From assembly GCA_018713515.1 (NCBI GenBank), contig DVOO01000030.1:62001-126000 (forward strand): a DNA stretch of 64,000 nt, given 5' to 3'. The translations under genes and the position numbers were made by a program. The DNA comes from Candidatus Scatomonas pullistercoris. Lineage in GTDB: Bacteria; Bacillota; Clostridia; Lachnospirales; Lachnospiraceae. Positions 35,030 through 42,848 of the stretch are shown here, in pieces (the stretch's first letter is position 1; every line of letters starts with the position of its first letter). The notes under the pieces are model-generated. The model was not told where the DNA came from. It made no database searches and was given only the letters and a program-made list of their open reading frames with translations.

Positions 35030-35057
35030 GTGGGAGGGAAATCCCCGCAATTACCAC
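35030..35057 (+). promoter_or_regulatory. Putative L1-binding mRNA site before rplK
   Basis: GTGGGAGGGA, AATCCCCGC and TTACCAC in order. The GUGGGAGG...ACCAC frame resembles the L1-binding region of 23S rRNA (helices 76-78) and known L1 autoregulatory sites. An almost identical element precedes rplA. Confidence 0.7.
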
Positions 35058-35079
35058 ATTTTATTAGGAGGTGCCTAAA

Positions 35080-35505
35080 ATGGCAAAGAAAGTTACAGGT
35101 TATATCAAGTTACAGATTCCCGCCGGAAAGGCAACACCGGCTCCGCCTGTAGGTCCTGCACTGGGACAGCATGGCGTTAACATTGTACAGTTCACGAAGG
35201 AGTTCAATGCCAGAACTGCGGATAAGGGAGATCTTATCATCCCGGTAGTGATCACTGTATACGCAGACAGAAGTTTCAGCTTTATAACCAAGACTCCGCC
35301 GGCCGCAGTGCTGCTGAAGAAGGCCTGCAACATCAAGTCTGGTTCAGGCGTTCCCAACAAAAACAAGGTGGCGACCATTTCCAAGGATAAGATCCGCGAG
35401 ATCGCGGAAATGAAGATGCCGGATCTGAACGCGGCTTCCATCGAGGCAGCCATGAGCATGATCGCAGGTACTGCGAGAAGCATGGGCATCGTTGTTGAGG
35501 ACTGA
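35080..35505 (+). CDS. rplK: 50S ribosomal protein L11
   Basis: A 141-residue ribosomal protein of the GTPase-associated centre. Typical parts are [42 protein letters not shown] and the rRNA-binding C-terminal domain ending [15 protein letters not shown]. Start at the ATG after TAGGAGGTGCCTAAA. Paired with rplA, as in most bacteria. Confidence 0.98.
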   Translation: MAKKVTGYIKLQIPAGKATPAPPVGPALGQHGVNIVQFTKEFNARTADKGDLIIPVVITVYADRSFSFITKTPPAAVLLKKACNIKSGSGVPNKNKVATISKDKIREIAEMKMPDLNAASIEAAMSMIAGTARSMGIVVED

Positions 35506-35548
35506 CAGCCCGGAGCATACAGACAGGCACCAGAGCCTGAACAGAACC

Positions 35549-35576
35549 GTGGGAGGGACAATCCCGCAATTACCAC
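35549..35576 (+). promoter_or_regulatory. Putative L1-binding mRNA site before rplA
   Basis: GTGGGAGGGA, CAATCCCGC and TTACCAC, nearly identical to the element before rplK and ending a few bases before the TAGGAGG ribosome site of rplA. L1 bound here would hide that site. Confidence 0.7.
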
Positions 35577-35594
35577 TAGGAGGTTATATTAGAT

Positions 35595-36287
35595 ATGAAA
35601 CATGGAAAGAAATATGTAGAGGCTGCGAAAGCAGTAGACCGTGCCGCTCTTTACGATCCGGAAGAGGCAGTTGCCCTCGTAAAGAAGCTGGCAGTAGCAA
35701 AATTTGACGAGACAATTGAAGTGCACATCCGTACAGGCTGTGACGGACGTCATGCAGATCAGCAGATCCGCGGCGCCGTTGTGCTTCCCCATGGAACCGG
35801 CAAGACGGTCCGTGTTCTGGTATTTGCCAAGGGCGCAAAGGCCGATGAGGCACAGGCTGCCGGAGCAGACTTCGTAGGAGCTGAGGAGCTGATTCCAAAG
35901 ATTCAGAACGAAGGCTGGCTGGATTTTGACGTTGTTGTGGCAACCCCGGATATGATGGGTGTTGTAGGACGTCTGGGCCGTGTTCTGGGACCCAAGGGCT
36001 TAATGCCGAACCCCAAGTCCGGAACCGTAACCATGGATGTGACCAAGGCCATCGCCGACATTAAAGCCGGTAAGGTTGAGTACCGTCTCGACAAGACCAA
36101 TATCATCCACGTGCCAATCGGAAAAGCTTCTTTCACAGAGGAGCAGTTAGCGGACAACTTCCAGACGCTGATCGGTGCAATTAACAAGGCTAAACCTTCC
36201 GCCGTAAAGGGTCAGTTCCTGAAGAGCGTGACCATGGCTCCCACCATGGGCCCCGGAGTGAAGGTGAATCCGGTTAAGCTTGCATAA
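35595..36287 (+). CDS. rplA: 50S ribosomal protein L1
   Basis: A 230-residue ribosomal protein of the L1 stalk and, in bacteria studied, a translational repressor of its own operon. Family features include [24 protein letters not shown], the signature around [20 protein letters not shown] and a C-terminal [14 protein letters not shown]. Correct family length. Followed by a strong terminator. Confidence 0.98.
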   Translation: MKHGKKYVEAAKAVDRAALYDPEEAVALVKKLAVAKFDETIEVHIRTGCDGRHADQQIRGAVVLPHGTGKTVRVLVFAKGAKADEAQAAGADFVGAEELIPKIQNEGWLDFDVVVATPDMMGVVGRLGRVLGPKGLMPNPKSGTVTMDVTKAIADIKAGKVEYRLDKTNIIHVPIGKASFTEEQLADNFQTLIGAINKAKPSAVKGQFLKSVTMAPTMGPGVKVNPVKLA

Positions 36288-36297
36288 TAAAAAAGTG

Positions 36298-36337
36298 AAA
36301 ACTGCCGCGGGCCTGTTAAGACCTGCGGCAGTTTTTT
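36298..36337 (+). terminator. Rho-independent terminator after rplA
   Basis: AAAACTGCCGC pairs with GCGGCAGTTTT around a roughly 16-base loop, followed by more T. It separates the rplKA operon from the rplJL promoter. Confidence 0.92.
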
Positions 36338-36347
36338 GCAAAAAGTG

Positions 36348-36376
36348 TTGACAGCGCGCCGGGAGCGTGCTATGAT
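36348..36376 (+). promoter_or_regulatory. Sigma-A promoter of rplJ-rplL
   Basis: TTGACA, a 17-bp spacer and TATGAT, placed directly before the L10 leader RNA. Confidence 0.9.
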
Positions 36377-36387
36377 ACATCCGTATC

Positions 36388-36500
36388 ACGCCGAAGACAG
36401 CAGGTGCCGAAGGGCGTAAGAAGACAAACGCCTGCCGAGGATGAACATTCTTTTACTAGAATTTCGTTTCCTGTTCTGTTCTGGCGGAACAGGTTTTTTT
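36388..36500 (+). ncRNA. Ribosomal protein L10 leader with attenuator
   Basis: The leader contains GCCGAAGACAGCAGGTG and CCTGCCGAGG, the conserved halves of the L10 leader RNA that binds the L10-(L12)4 complex. A classic attenuator follows: CCTGTTC (36470-36476), GAACAGG (36487-36493) and seven T. When L10 is in excess, binding should favour the terminator and shut off rplJ-rplL. Confidence 0.88.
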
Positions 36501-36538
36501 GTGCGTGTACACGAATACTACAAGGAGGTGCACCATTC

Positions 36539-37051
36539 ATGGCAAAAGTAGAGCTGAAGAAGCCGGTGATCGAGGAGATCTCCAATACGATCGCGGATGC
36601 GGACAGCATTGTCCTGGTAAACTACAGCGGTCTGACCGTGGCGCAGGATACAGAGCTCCGCAGAACCTTAAGAGAAGCCGGAATTACTTACAAAGTCTAC
36701 AAAAATACGATGATGAATTTCGCATTCCAGGGAACTCCCTGCGAAGAGCTGTGCAAACATCTGGAAGGAACCAACGCTCTGGCGGTTTCCAAGGATGACG
36801 CTACTGCTCCGGCCAGAGTTCTGGCAGGATTTGCGAAGAAGAATCCGAAGCTGGAGCTGGTGGCCGGTGTCGTAGAGGGCAATTACTACGATGCGGCAGG
36901 TGTACAGGCACTGTCCGCGATTCCTTCCAGGGAAGAACTGCTGGGCAAGCTGCTTGGAAGCATTCAGTCTCCGATCGCCAACTTCGCCCGTGTGCTTAAG
37001 CAGATTGCTGAAGCCAACGGCGGTGAGGGAGCTGCGGCAGAGGCAGAATAA
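36539..37051 (+). CDS. rplJ: 50S ribosomal protein L10
   Basis: A 170-residue protein that anchors L7/L12 dimers to the ribosome. Family parts are the opening KKPVIEEISNTIADADSIVLVNYSG, LRREAG-like LREAGITYKVYKNTMM and the C-terminal L12-binding helix FARVLKQIAE. The ATG after CAAGGAGGTGCACCATTC is the true start; a longer frame would run back through the leader and attenuator. Confidence 0.98.
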   Translation: MAKVELKKPVIEEISNTIADADSIVLVNYSGLTVAQDTELRRTLREAGITYKVYKNTMMNFAFQGTPCEELCKHLEGTNALAVSKDDATAPARVLAGFAKKNPKLELVAGVVEGNYYDAAGVQALSAIPSREELLGKLLGSIQSPIANFARVLKQIAEANGGEGAAAEAE

Positions 37052-37126
37052 TGATCTGCCGGGAGGTCTGCGTCAGGCAGGCATAAGAAAACTTAAATTT
37101 AAAAATGAAAAACGGAGGAATTTACA

Positions 37127-37507
37127 ATGGCAAAGTTAACTACTGCTGAGTTTATTGAAGCTATCAAAGAGTTATCTGTACTGGAGCTGAACGAGCTGGT
37201 AAAGGCTTGTGAGGAAGAGTTCGGCGTATCTGCTGCTGCAGGTGTTGTTGTTGCTGCTGCAGGCGGAGCAGGCGAGGCTGCTGCTGAGGAAGAGAAGACC
37301 GAGTTCGATGTAGAGCTGACCGAAGTTGGACCCAACAAGGTTAAGGTTATCAAGGTTGTCCGTGAGGCTACCGGCCTGGGCCTGAAGGAAGCAAAAGAGC
37401 TGGTTGACAGCGCTCCGAAGGTAGTAAAAGAGGCTGCCGCAAAGGCTGAGGCTGAGGAGATCAAGACCAAGCTGGAGGCTGAGGGAGCTAAGGTTACCCT
37501 GAAGTAA
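37127..37507 (+). CDS. rplL: 50S ribosomal protein L7/L12
   Basis: A 126-residue acidic stalk protein that recruits translation factors. The N-terminal dimerisation part ([26 protein letters not shown]) is followed by an Ala-rich hinge and the C-terminal domain ([37 protein letters not shown]). The gene has strongly biased codons, as expected for a very highly expressed protein. It ends at a strong terminator, and rpoB does not follow here. Confidence 0.98.
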   Translation: MAKLTTAEFIEAIKELSVLELNELVKACEEEFGVSAAAGVVVAAAGGAGEAAAEEEKTEFDVELTEVGPNKVKVIKVVREATGLGLKEAKELVDSAPKVVKEAAAKAEAEEIKTKLEAEGAKVTLK

Positions 37508-37535
37508 TTGAATATCCGTACAGGATGGATGATAG

Positions 37536-37591
37536 AAAAGATCCCCTTTCCGGAATTGGACGGCAGCGTCCTCCGGGAAGGGGATCTTTTT
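37536..37591 (+). terminator. Rho-independent terminator after rplL
   Basis: AAAAGATCCCCTTTCCGG pairs with CCGGGAAGGGGATCTTTT (one mismatch region) across a loop, then T. A very stable, likely bidirectional hairpin. Confidence 0.92.
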
Positions 37592-37764
37592 GTCGGGACT
37601 GAAAGGGTATGGGAATTTTGTTCCTGAAATGAAAAATAATTTTCATAAAATAAAATAAATGAAGATATTACCGACATTTTACAAAGGCGGGATAGCCTCC
37701 TTAACACAGGCTCTGCTATACTTTACCCAAGCTGAAAAGAACATTGTATGAGGAGGATATTTGT

Positions 37765-38616
37765 ATGGAAGCAGTTAGAAAGCAGACGGCAACGCAGTCT
37801 CAGAAATTGATGGTTTTTGTGCTGACCATGGCCCTGTACGGTCTGGCCACATTGTTTACGGAGCTGATTCCCAGCGTGCAGGTGGGGATTGTGGAATTTT
37901 CCGTGGAGTATTTTCTGTTTATACCGCTGACCCTGGCCATGCTGTACGACCCCATGTCCGTGGCGCTGGGAGCAGCCACCGGAGAACTGGTTTTTAGTGA
38001 AATCATGCTGGGACAGTTCGGGGGTCTGGGGGAACTGGAGAAATTTATTACTCTGACCATCGGCATCTATCTGGCCGGCCGCATGGTAAGAAATCCGAAA
38101 AACCGGAAAATGGTAGGTGTCGCGGCCATGACCGGTGTGGTGGTTCAGCAGTTCCTGGGCATGGTAGTGGATATATTAAAGGTGCAGTTTGCGGTCAGTG
38201 ACTTTGAAGCGGTAGCCGGACTCCCGGAGAGTGTTTTTGCCACAGAGGGTTTTGCTTTCCTGAATGATGTACTTTTCTCGGGAATTCTTTTCTGCCTGCT
38301 GCCCACCCTGTTTCTGGTTCCCAAGCTTTACGGGCGGATCGAGCCGCTGCTGGGGATGCAGCCGCGGACAGAAAAAACATATCTGGGGAATATCGGCGTA
38401 AAGGTAATCCTGGGCTCCCTGATTGCCTTTGGAGCTGCCGTGGCTGCCGAGTTTATGGCGGAAAGCGGACTGTCCGGCATTGACTGGGAGGCCAGCTGGG
38501 CCGGAAGCTCTACAAATCTGGCGGTGGCCCTGGTAGTAGCCGCGGCCGCAGTTCTGGCGGTGGTCCTTGTCTTCCGGATGAAAGGGGCTTCCAAAGTGGA
38601 AAAAGGAGAAGTATAA
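37765..38616 (+). CDS. ECF transporter S component, substrate unknown
   Basis: A 283-residue integral membrane protein with about seven or eight hydrophobic segments. It is taken as the substrate-binding S component because the ATPase and T-component genes follow directly. It opens with a basic N terminus and LMVFVLTMALYGLATLFTELIPSVQVGIVEFSVEYFLFIPLTLAMLYDP, typical of S components in the order of segments and the early charged loop. It is longer than the usual 170-200 residues, with an extra C-terminal membrane segment. The substrate cannot be read from sequence. The start is the ATG after GAGGAGG. Confidence 0.75.
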   Translation: MEAVRKQTATQSQKLMVFVLTMALYGLATLFTELIPSVQVGIVEFSVEYFLFIPLTLAMLYDPMSVALGAATGELVFSEIMLGQFGGLGELEKFITLTIGIYLAGRMVRNPKNRKMVGVAAMTGVVVQQFLGMVVDILKVQFAVSDFEAVAGLPESVFATEGFAFLNDVLFSGILFCLLPTLFLVPKLYGRIEPLLGMQPRTEKTYLGNIGVKVILGSLIAFGAAVAAEFMAESGLSGIDWEASWAGSSTNLAVALVVAAAAVLAVVLVFRMKGASKVEKGEV

Positions 38617-40326
38617 ATGGGCAGCGTAATAGAAATAGAGAATCTGACCTATTCCTATCCCGGAGCGCCGGAACCTGTCCTTCGGGACATCACGCTTGCC
38701 ATTGAGCAGGGGGACTTTTTGGCGGTCGTTGGAAACAACGGCTGCGGAAAGTCCACTTTTTGTAAGACCCTGAATGGACTGATTCCCCATTTTATCACCG
38801 GGGATTTTGCGGGACGCATTCGGGTGGAGGGGCTGGATACCAGTCAGGCGGATGTGGGAACGCTGGCCCGCAAGGTGGGATATGTGTACCAGGATTTTGA
38901 GAATCAGGTGATCCGGCCCACGGTGCTGGATGATGCCTCCTATGCCTGTCTGAACTATGCCATGCAGGATTACCAGGAGCGCGGCCGGGCAGCTCTGGAA
39001 AGGTGCGGGCTTAAGGGCAGGGAAGATGATTATATATGGCAGCTTTCCGGCGGGCAGACCCATCTGCTGGCCCTGGCAGGCGCCGTATCCCTGGAACCGG
39101 ATGTATTGATTCTGGACGAGCCCATCGCGCAGCTGGATCCGGTTCATGCGGACCGCATCTACGAAATATTAAGGGAACTGAACGAAAAATACGGCAAGAC
39201 GATTCTTGTTATCGAACACCACACGGAATATATTGCGGGCTACTGCAAGCACGTGATGCTGATGAAGGATGGAGGAGTCCGCTGGCTGCTGCCTGCTGAT
39301 GAAGCGCTGCAGCGCGTGGATGAGCTCCGGGAGTGCAATATTTTCCCGCCCCAGGTGACGGCGGCGGCAGATGAGCTGCGGCGCCGGGGAAAGTATCCGG
39401 GGAAGGAACCACTGCCCACCACGGTGGAGGAGGGGAAAAGGCTATTCGTTCCCGCAGCGGGAAGCGGCCCGGAGCTGTCCCGGCAGAAGGCGGAAAAGGG
39501 GACGGGAGAGACGGTGGTTTCCTTCGAGAAGGTCTCTGTATCCTACCGCTCTGTAAAGGGTGAGCCCAGAAGGGTATTTGAAAACTTTGATCTGGAACTT
39601 CGCCGGGGAGAAAAGATCGCACTGATCGGCTCTAACGGGGCCGGAAAATCCACCCTGATGAAAATGATGGTGGGACTTTTAAAACCCTCAGAGGGGGAGG
39701 TGCGCCTGAATGGAAGCAGCATCCGCAGAGTAAGGCCGGAACAGCTGTCCCGTCAGATCTCCCTGGTTTATCAAAATCCGGAGGACATGTTTATTAAAGA
39801 TTCTGTCTGGAACGACGTAGCCTATGCCATGGAGGTAAGGGGAATGGAGAACGCAGCGGAGAGGACGGAGGAGCTGCTGCGCCGCTTCCGTCTGCTGGAG
39901 CAGAAGGACAGGGACGGGCGCCTGCTGTCCGGAGGCCAGATGCGCCGGGCCAGCCTGGCCATAGGGGTGGCGCTGAATCCGGGAATTCTGCTGCTGGATG
40001 AACCCACGGCCAATCTGGACATGGCCACCCGGAAGGAAATTATGTGTACTCTGAATGATATGAAGGAAATCACAGAGACTGTGATGATTGCCACCCACGA
40101 TATGCAGCTGGTATGCGACTGGGCAGAAAGAATTGTGGTACTCTGCGGCGGGAAGGTAATTGCCGATGGAAGCCGGGACGAGATTTTCGGAAACCGGGCC
40201 GTCATGGAGCAGGCGGGAATCCGCCCGCCGGAAATCTTTTCCATGGGGCGGGCGCTGGATCCGGAGACCTTCTGCTACACAGTGGAGGAGTTTACGGAAC
40301 GATTTGAAGGGAGAAGAAAAATATGA
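38617..40326 (+). CDS. ECF transporter double ATPase (EcfA-EcfA' fusion)
   Basis: A 569-residue protein with two ABC ATPase domains in one chain. The first has GNNGCGKST, LSGGQTHLLALAGA and VLILDEPIAQLDP; the second has GSNGAGKST, LSGGQMRRASLAIGVA and ILLLDEPTANLD. This fused arrangement occurs in dedicated (group I) ECF importers. It abuts the S-component gene (TAA then ATG) with an AAAAAGGAGAAG ribosome site, and overlaps the T-component start by 4 bp. Confidence 0.92.
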   Translation: MGSVIEIENLTYSYPGAPEPVLRDITLAIEQGDFLAVVGNNGCGKSTFCKTLNGLIPHFITGDFAGRIRVEGLDTSQADVGTLARKVGYVYQDFENQVIRPTVLDDASYACLNYAMQDYQERGRAALERCGLKGREDDYIWQLSGGQTHLLALAGAVSLEPDVLILDEPIAQLDPVHADRIYEILRELNEKYGKTILVIEHHTEYIAGYCKHVMLMKDGGVRWLLPADEALQRVDELRECNIFPPQVTAAADELRRRGKYPGKEPLPTTVEEGKRLFVPAAGSGPELSRQKAEKGTGETVVSFEKVSVSYRSVKGEPRRVFENFDLELRRGEKIALIGSNGAGKSTLMKMMVGLLKPSEGEVRLNGSSIRRVRPEQLSRQISLVYQNPEDMFIKDSVWNDVAYAMEVRGMENAAERTEELLRRFRLLEQKDRDGRLLSGGQMRRASLAIGVALNPGILLLDEPTANLDMATRKEIMCTLNDMKEITETVMIATHDMQLVCDWAERIVVLCGGKVIADGSRDEIFGNRAVMEQAGIRPPEIFSMGRALDPETFCYTVEEFTERFEGRRKI

Positions 40327-41156
40327 AGGCAGCCAAAAAGCTTTCAGAAAATATTCTGGATAAGTTTTCCATTGATTTTCTGCGCAGTCAAGTGCTGAAA
40401 AATGCATATGGAAATGACGATACGGTCATCGCGGGGCTGGATGCGAGGATTCTCATTGTGTGGTATCTGTTTTTCGGCCTGGTTCCCTGGTTTGTCAGCG
40501 ATCTGCCCTTTCTGCTGGGCTGTTTTCTGCTGGTAGCCCTGACGACCAAGCTGGCCCGGGTGGCCGGCCTGGTGCTGGTGCTGTTCCTGCTGGGGGTATT
40601 TTCCCAGACGGGCTATCTGCTGATTGTAACGCTGCTCTTTGGAGGCAATGCCTCGGCTGCCGTGCCCCTGCTGGTGCTGACGCTGAAGGTAGCCACCGTC
40701 TCGCTGGCATCCATTACTATTTTTTCCGGGCTGGATCCCGACAAGCTGGCAAATGGCCTGATGTGGTTCGGCTGTCCGGAGCGTCTGTCTTTTTCCATCT
40801 CCTATGCCTACCGGATGCTGCCGCTTCTGATGGAGGAGTTTCAGAATGTGCTTCTGTCCTACCGGCTTCGGGGAAATCCGCCGGCCCATGAGACATTTGG
40901 AGGAAAAATCAGGTATCTGTTTTACCAGATCCGGATTATTATGCACGCCTTCTATCCCCTGATGCTGAACACGGCCAAGCGCTCCAGGACTACGGTGGAG
41001 GTGCTGGAGATCCGTGGCTACCGGTACGCGGCGGTAGATAAAAAGGTCAAAAAGATAAAACTGGCCTCCATGAAGGTCAGCAATAATGATCTGCTGTTTC
41101 TGGCGCTGTCCTTTCTGTGGGTGGCGGTGACGCTGCTGATTTCTACTTTTGTATAA
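40323..41156 (+). CDS. ECF transporter transmembrane component T
   Basis: A 277-residue membrane protein that couples the ATPases to the S component. About five membrane segments are followed by a cytoplasmic coupling region with LSYRLRGNPPAHETFGG and a second element TAKRSRTTVEVLEIRGYRYA, resembling the A-R-G type coupling helices of EcfT. It overlaps the ATPase gene (ATGA) and is followed 14 bp later by a PHP phosphoesterase gene. Confidence 0.88.
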   Translation: MKAAKKLSENILDKFSIDFLRSQVLKNAYGNDDTVIAGLDARILIVWYLFFGLVPWFVSDLPFLLGCFLLVALTTKLARVAGLVLVLFLLGVFSQTGYLLIVTLLFGGNASAAVPLLVLTLKVATVSLASITIFSGLDPDKLANGLMWFGCPERLSFSISYAYRMLPLLMEEFQNVLLSYRLRGNPPAHETFGGKIRYLFYQIRIIMHAFYPLMLNTAKRSRTTVEVLEIRGYRYAAVDKKVKKIKLASMKVSNNDLLFLALSFLWVAVTLLISTFV

Positions 41157-41170
41157 CCAGGAGGAATGCT

Positions 41171-42055
41171 ATGTATCTCGATTTTCACACACACGGAAAG
41201 CTGGCGAAATATCTGCCCTTTTCCCCGGAGTACACGGACTGGCTCCTTTCGGAGGCCCGCTCTGCCGGTCTTGACGCTGTTTGTCTTACCGAACATTTTA
41301 ATACGAAACAGTTTGCGGAGCTTTACCGCTACATTGCCGGCACCTGCGACCGGGACGGGGATTCTTTTGTGAGGGAAGGACTGCGGATCTTCCCGGGCAT
41401 GGAGACGGATATTGCCGAAGGCGGCCATGTTTTGACCATTGGGCCCATAGATGCTATACTGGAGCTGAATCTGCGGCTGGAGTCCCACAAGAGGAAGGGG
41501 GCTTTTCTGCCGGCAGAGAAACTGCTGGAGCTGTTCCGTGGGTATCCGGTGCTGGTGGGAGCCGGCCATCCCTTCCGTGAGGGAAGCCATATCCCGGAGC
41601 TGCCGGAAAAACTTCTGTCCCGCTTCGATTTCCTGGACCTCAACGGCAAGGATGTGGCCGGGGACCGGGAGAGCACAGAGCGAAGAACCAGAGCGCTGGG
41701 GGAGAGACTGCACAGGCCTGTGGTGGCCGGCAGCGATACCCATCAGGCTCTCCAGTACGGATGCATCCGCACGGCTTTTGAGCGGGAATGTACCACCTTT
41801 GGGGAGCTGGCCAGGGAGATGGTTTCCGGGCGCTATCGGATTGAGATCCATCCGGAGGCGGCCTTCCGGGTAAAAGCGGCCGTTCTGCTGAAACGGTCCC
41901 TGAAGGAAATCCACGCGCTGGGAGGAGATTACGTTTCCGTGCTTTTGGGGAAACAGCCGGAACCTGCATCCGCAGAATTTCCCGCAAAGGAGTTTAGAAA
42001 GAATGACTATGAAATTTCCGGTCATGCCCCCCGGTTTTACCAGGGCAGAGCGTAA
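41171..42055 (+). CDS. PHP-domain metal-dependent phosphoesterase
   Basis: A 294-residue PHP-domain protein. Metal-binding motifs are visible in order: LDFHTHGK at the N terminus, CLTEHFN, GMETDIAEGGH, GAGHPFREG and GSDTHQ. These fit PHP hydrolases acting on phosphate esters. Being in the operon of an ECF importer and ahead of an RpiR regulator, it may act on the imported compound or a phosphorylated form of it; this is inference. The start is the ATG after AGGAGGAATGCT. Its last 53 bp overlap the RpiR gene in another frame. Confidence 0.82.
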   Translation: MYLDFHTHGKLAKYLPFSPEYTDWLLSEARSAGLDAVCLTEHFNTKQFAELYRYIAGTCDRDGDSFVREGLRIFPGMETDIAEGGHVLTIGPIDAILELNLRLESHKRKGAFLPAEKLLELFRGYPVLVGAGHPFREGSHIPELPEKLLSRFDFLDLNGKDVAGDRESTERRTRALGERLHRPVVAGSDTHQALQYGCIRTAFERECTTFGELAREMVSGRYRIEIHPEAAFRVKAAVLLKRSLKEIHALGGDYVSVLLGKQPEPASAEFPAKEFRKNDYEISGHAPRFYQGRA

Positions 42056-42848
42056 AATTGCCGAATATATTTCCGCCCACACAGAGGCCTTTCTTTTTAT
42101 GGGAATTGCGCAGCTGTCGGAAACGCTGCAGTTATCGGAGGCTACAATCTCCCGTTTTGCCCGCCATGTGGGCTGCAGTGATTTTAAAGAGCTGAAGAAA
42201 GTGGTTATGGATCAGGCGGCCCTCCAGGGGCCTGCCGCCAAGGTGGCGGGAACGCTTCTGGGAGAAGAGGAGGATTTCTTGGCCGGATGGATCCGCCGGC
42301 AGCAGCTGTATCTGGAGAAAACGCTGGAGGAACTGGACCGGGAAGAATTCGGCCGGGCCGTGGAGGCTCTGGCCGCTGCCGGAAGCGTCCATATTCACGG
42401 GAAAAATGCTTCCGGCTCTCTGGCCGGTCTGCTGATGTTCCGGCTGCGGAGGCTGGGAATACGGGTGAACCTCATTCCTTCCGGCGGAACGGAAATTTTT
42501 GAGGGGCTCTCCCAGGCAAAAGAAGGGGATCTGGTGGTGATGTTCAGCTTTTCCAAGGTTTCTGCCGAGGGAAAGGCTATTCTGGAATGGAGCAGGGAGG
42601 CGGGCTACCGGACGCTGTCCTTTACCAGCCGCCGCTACGTTCCCGATGAGGAGAGGGCGGATCTGAACCTGTTTATCTACCGGGGAGAAGAACAGGAATA
42701 CCATTCGGCCGCCGCGCCGGCGGCAGTTCTGGACGCCCTGGTCCTGGCCCTGTCCAGGCGGCTGGGAGCGGAATCCGGACAAAAGCTGGACCGGCTCCGA
42801 AGGATGAAGAAAAGCTTCCCCCCGGGCCGGTCTCAGGAAACGAACTGA
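42003..42848 (+). CDS. MurR/RpiR family transcriptional regulator (HTH-SIS)
   Basis: A 281-residue regulator with an RpiR helix-turn-helix (FTRAERKIAEYISAHTEAFLFMG ... LQLSEATISRFARHVGCSDFKELKK) and a C-terminal SIS domain (VHIHGKNASGSLAGLLMFRLRRLG; VVMFSFSKVSAEGKAILEW). It probably senses a phosphorylated metabolite connected with the ECF importer and PHP enzyme upstream. It begins inside the end of the PHP gene, with an AAAGGAG site 10 bp ahead of the ATG. It shares no visible palindrome with the AEP-linked RpiR. Its stop abuts the stop of the convergent dynamin gene with no space for a terminator. Confidence 0.9.
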   Translation: MTMKFPVMPPGFTRAERKIAEYISAHTEAFLFMGIAQLSETLQLSEATISRFARHVGCSDFKELKKVVMDQAALQGPAAKVAGTLLGEEEDFLAGWIRRQQLYLEKTLEELDREEFGRAVEALAAAGSVHIHGKNASGSLAGLLMFRLRRLGIRVNLIPSGGTEIFEGLSQAKEGDLVVMFSFSKVSAEGKAILEWSREAGYRTLSFTSRRYVPDEERADLNLFIYRGEEQEYHSAAAPAAVLDALVLALSRRLGAESGQKLDRLRRMKKSFPPGRSQETN

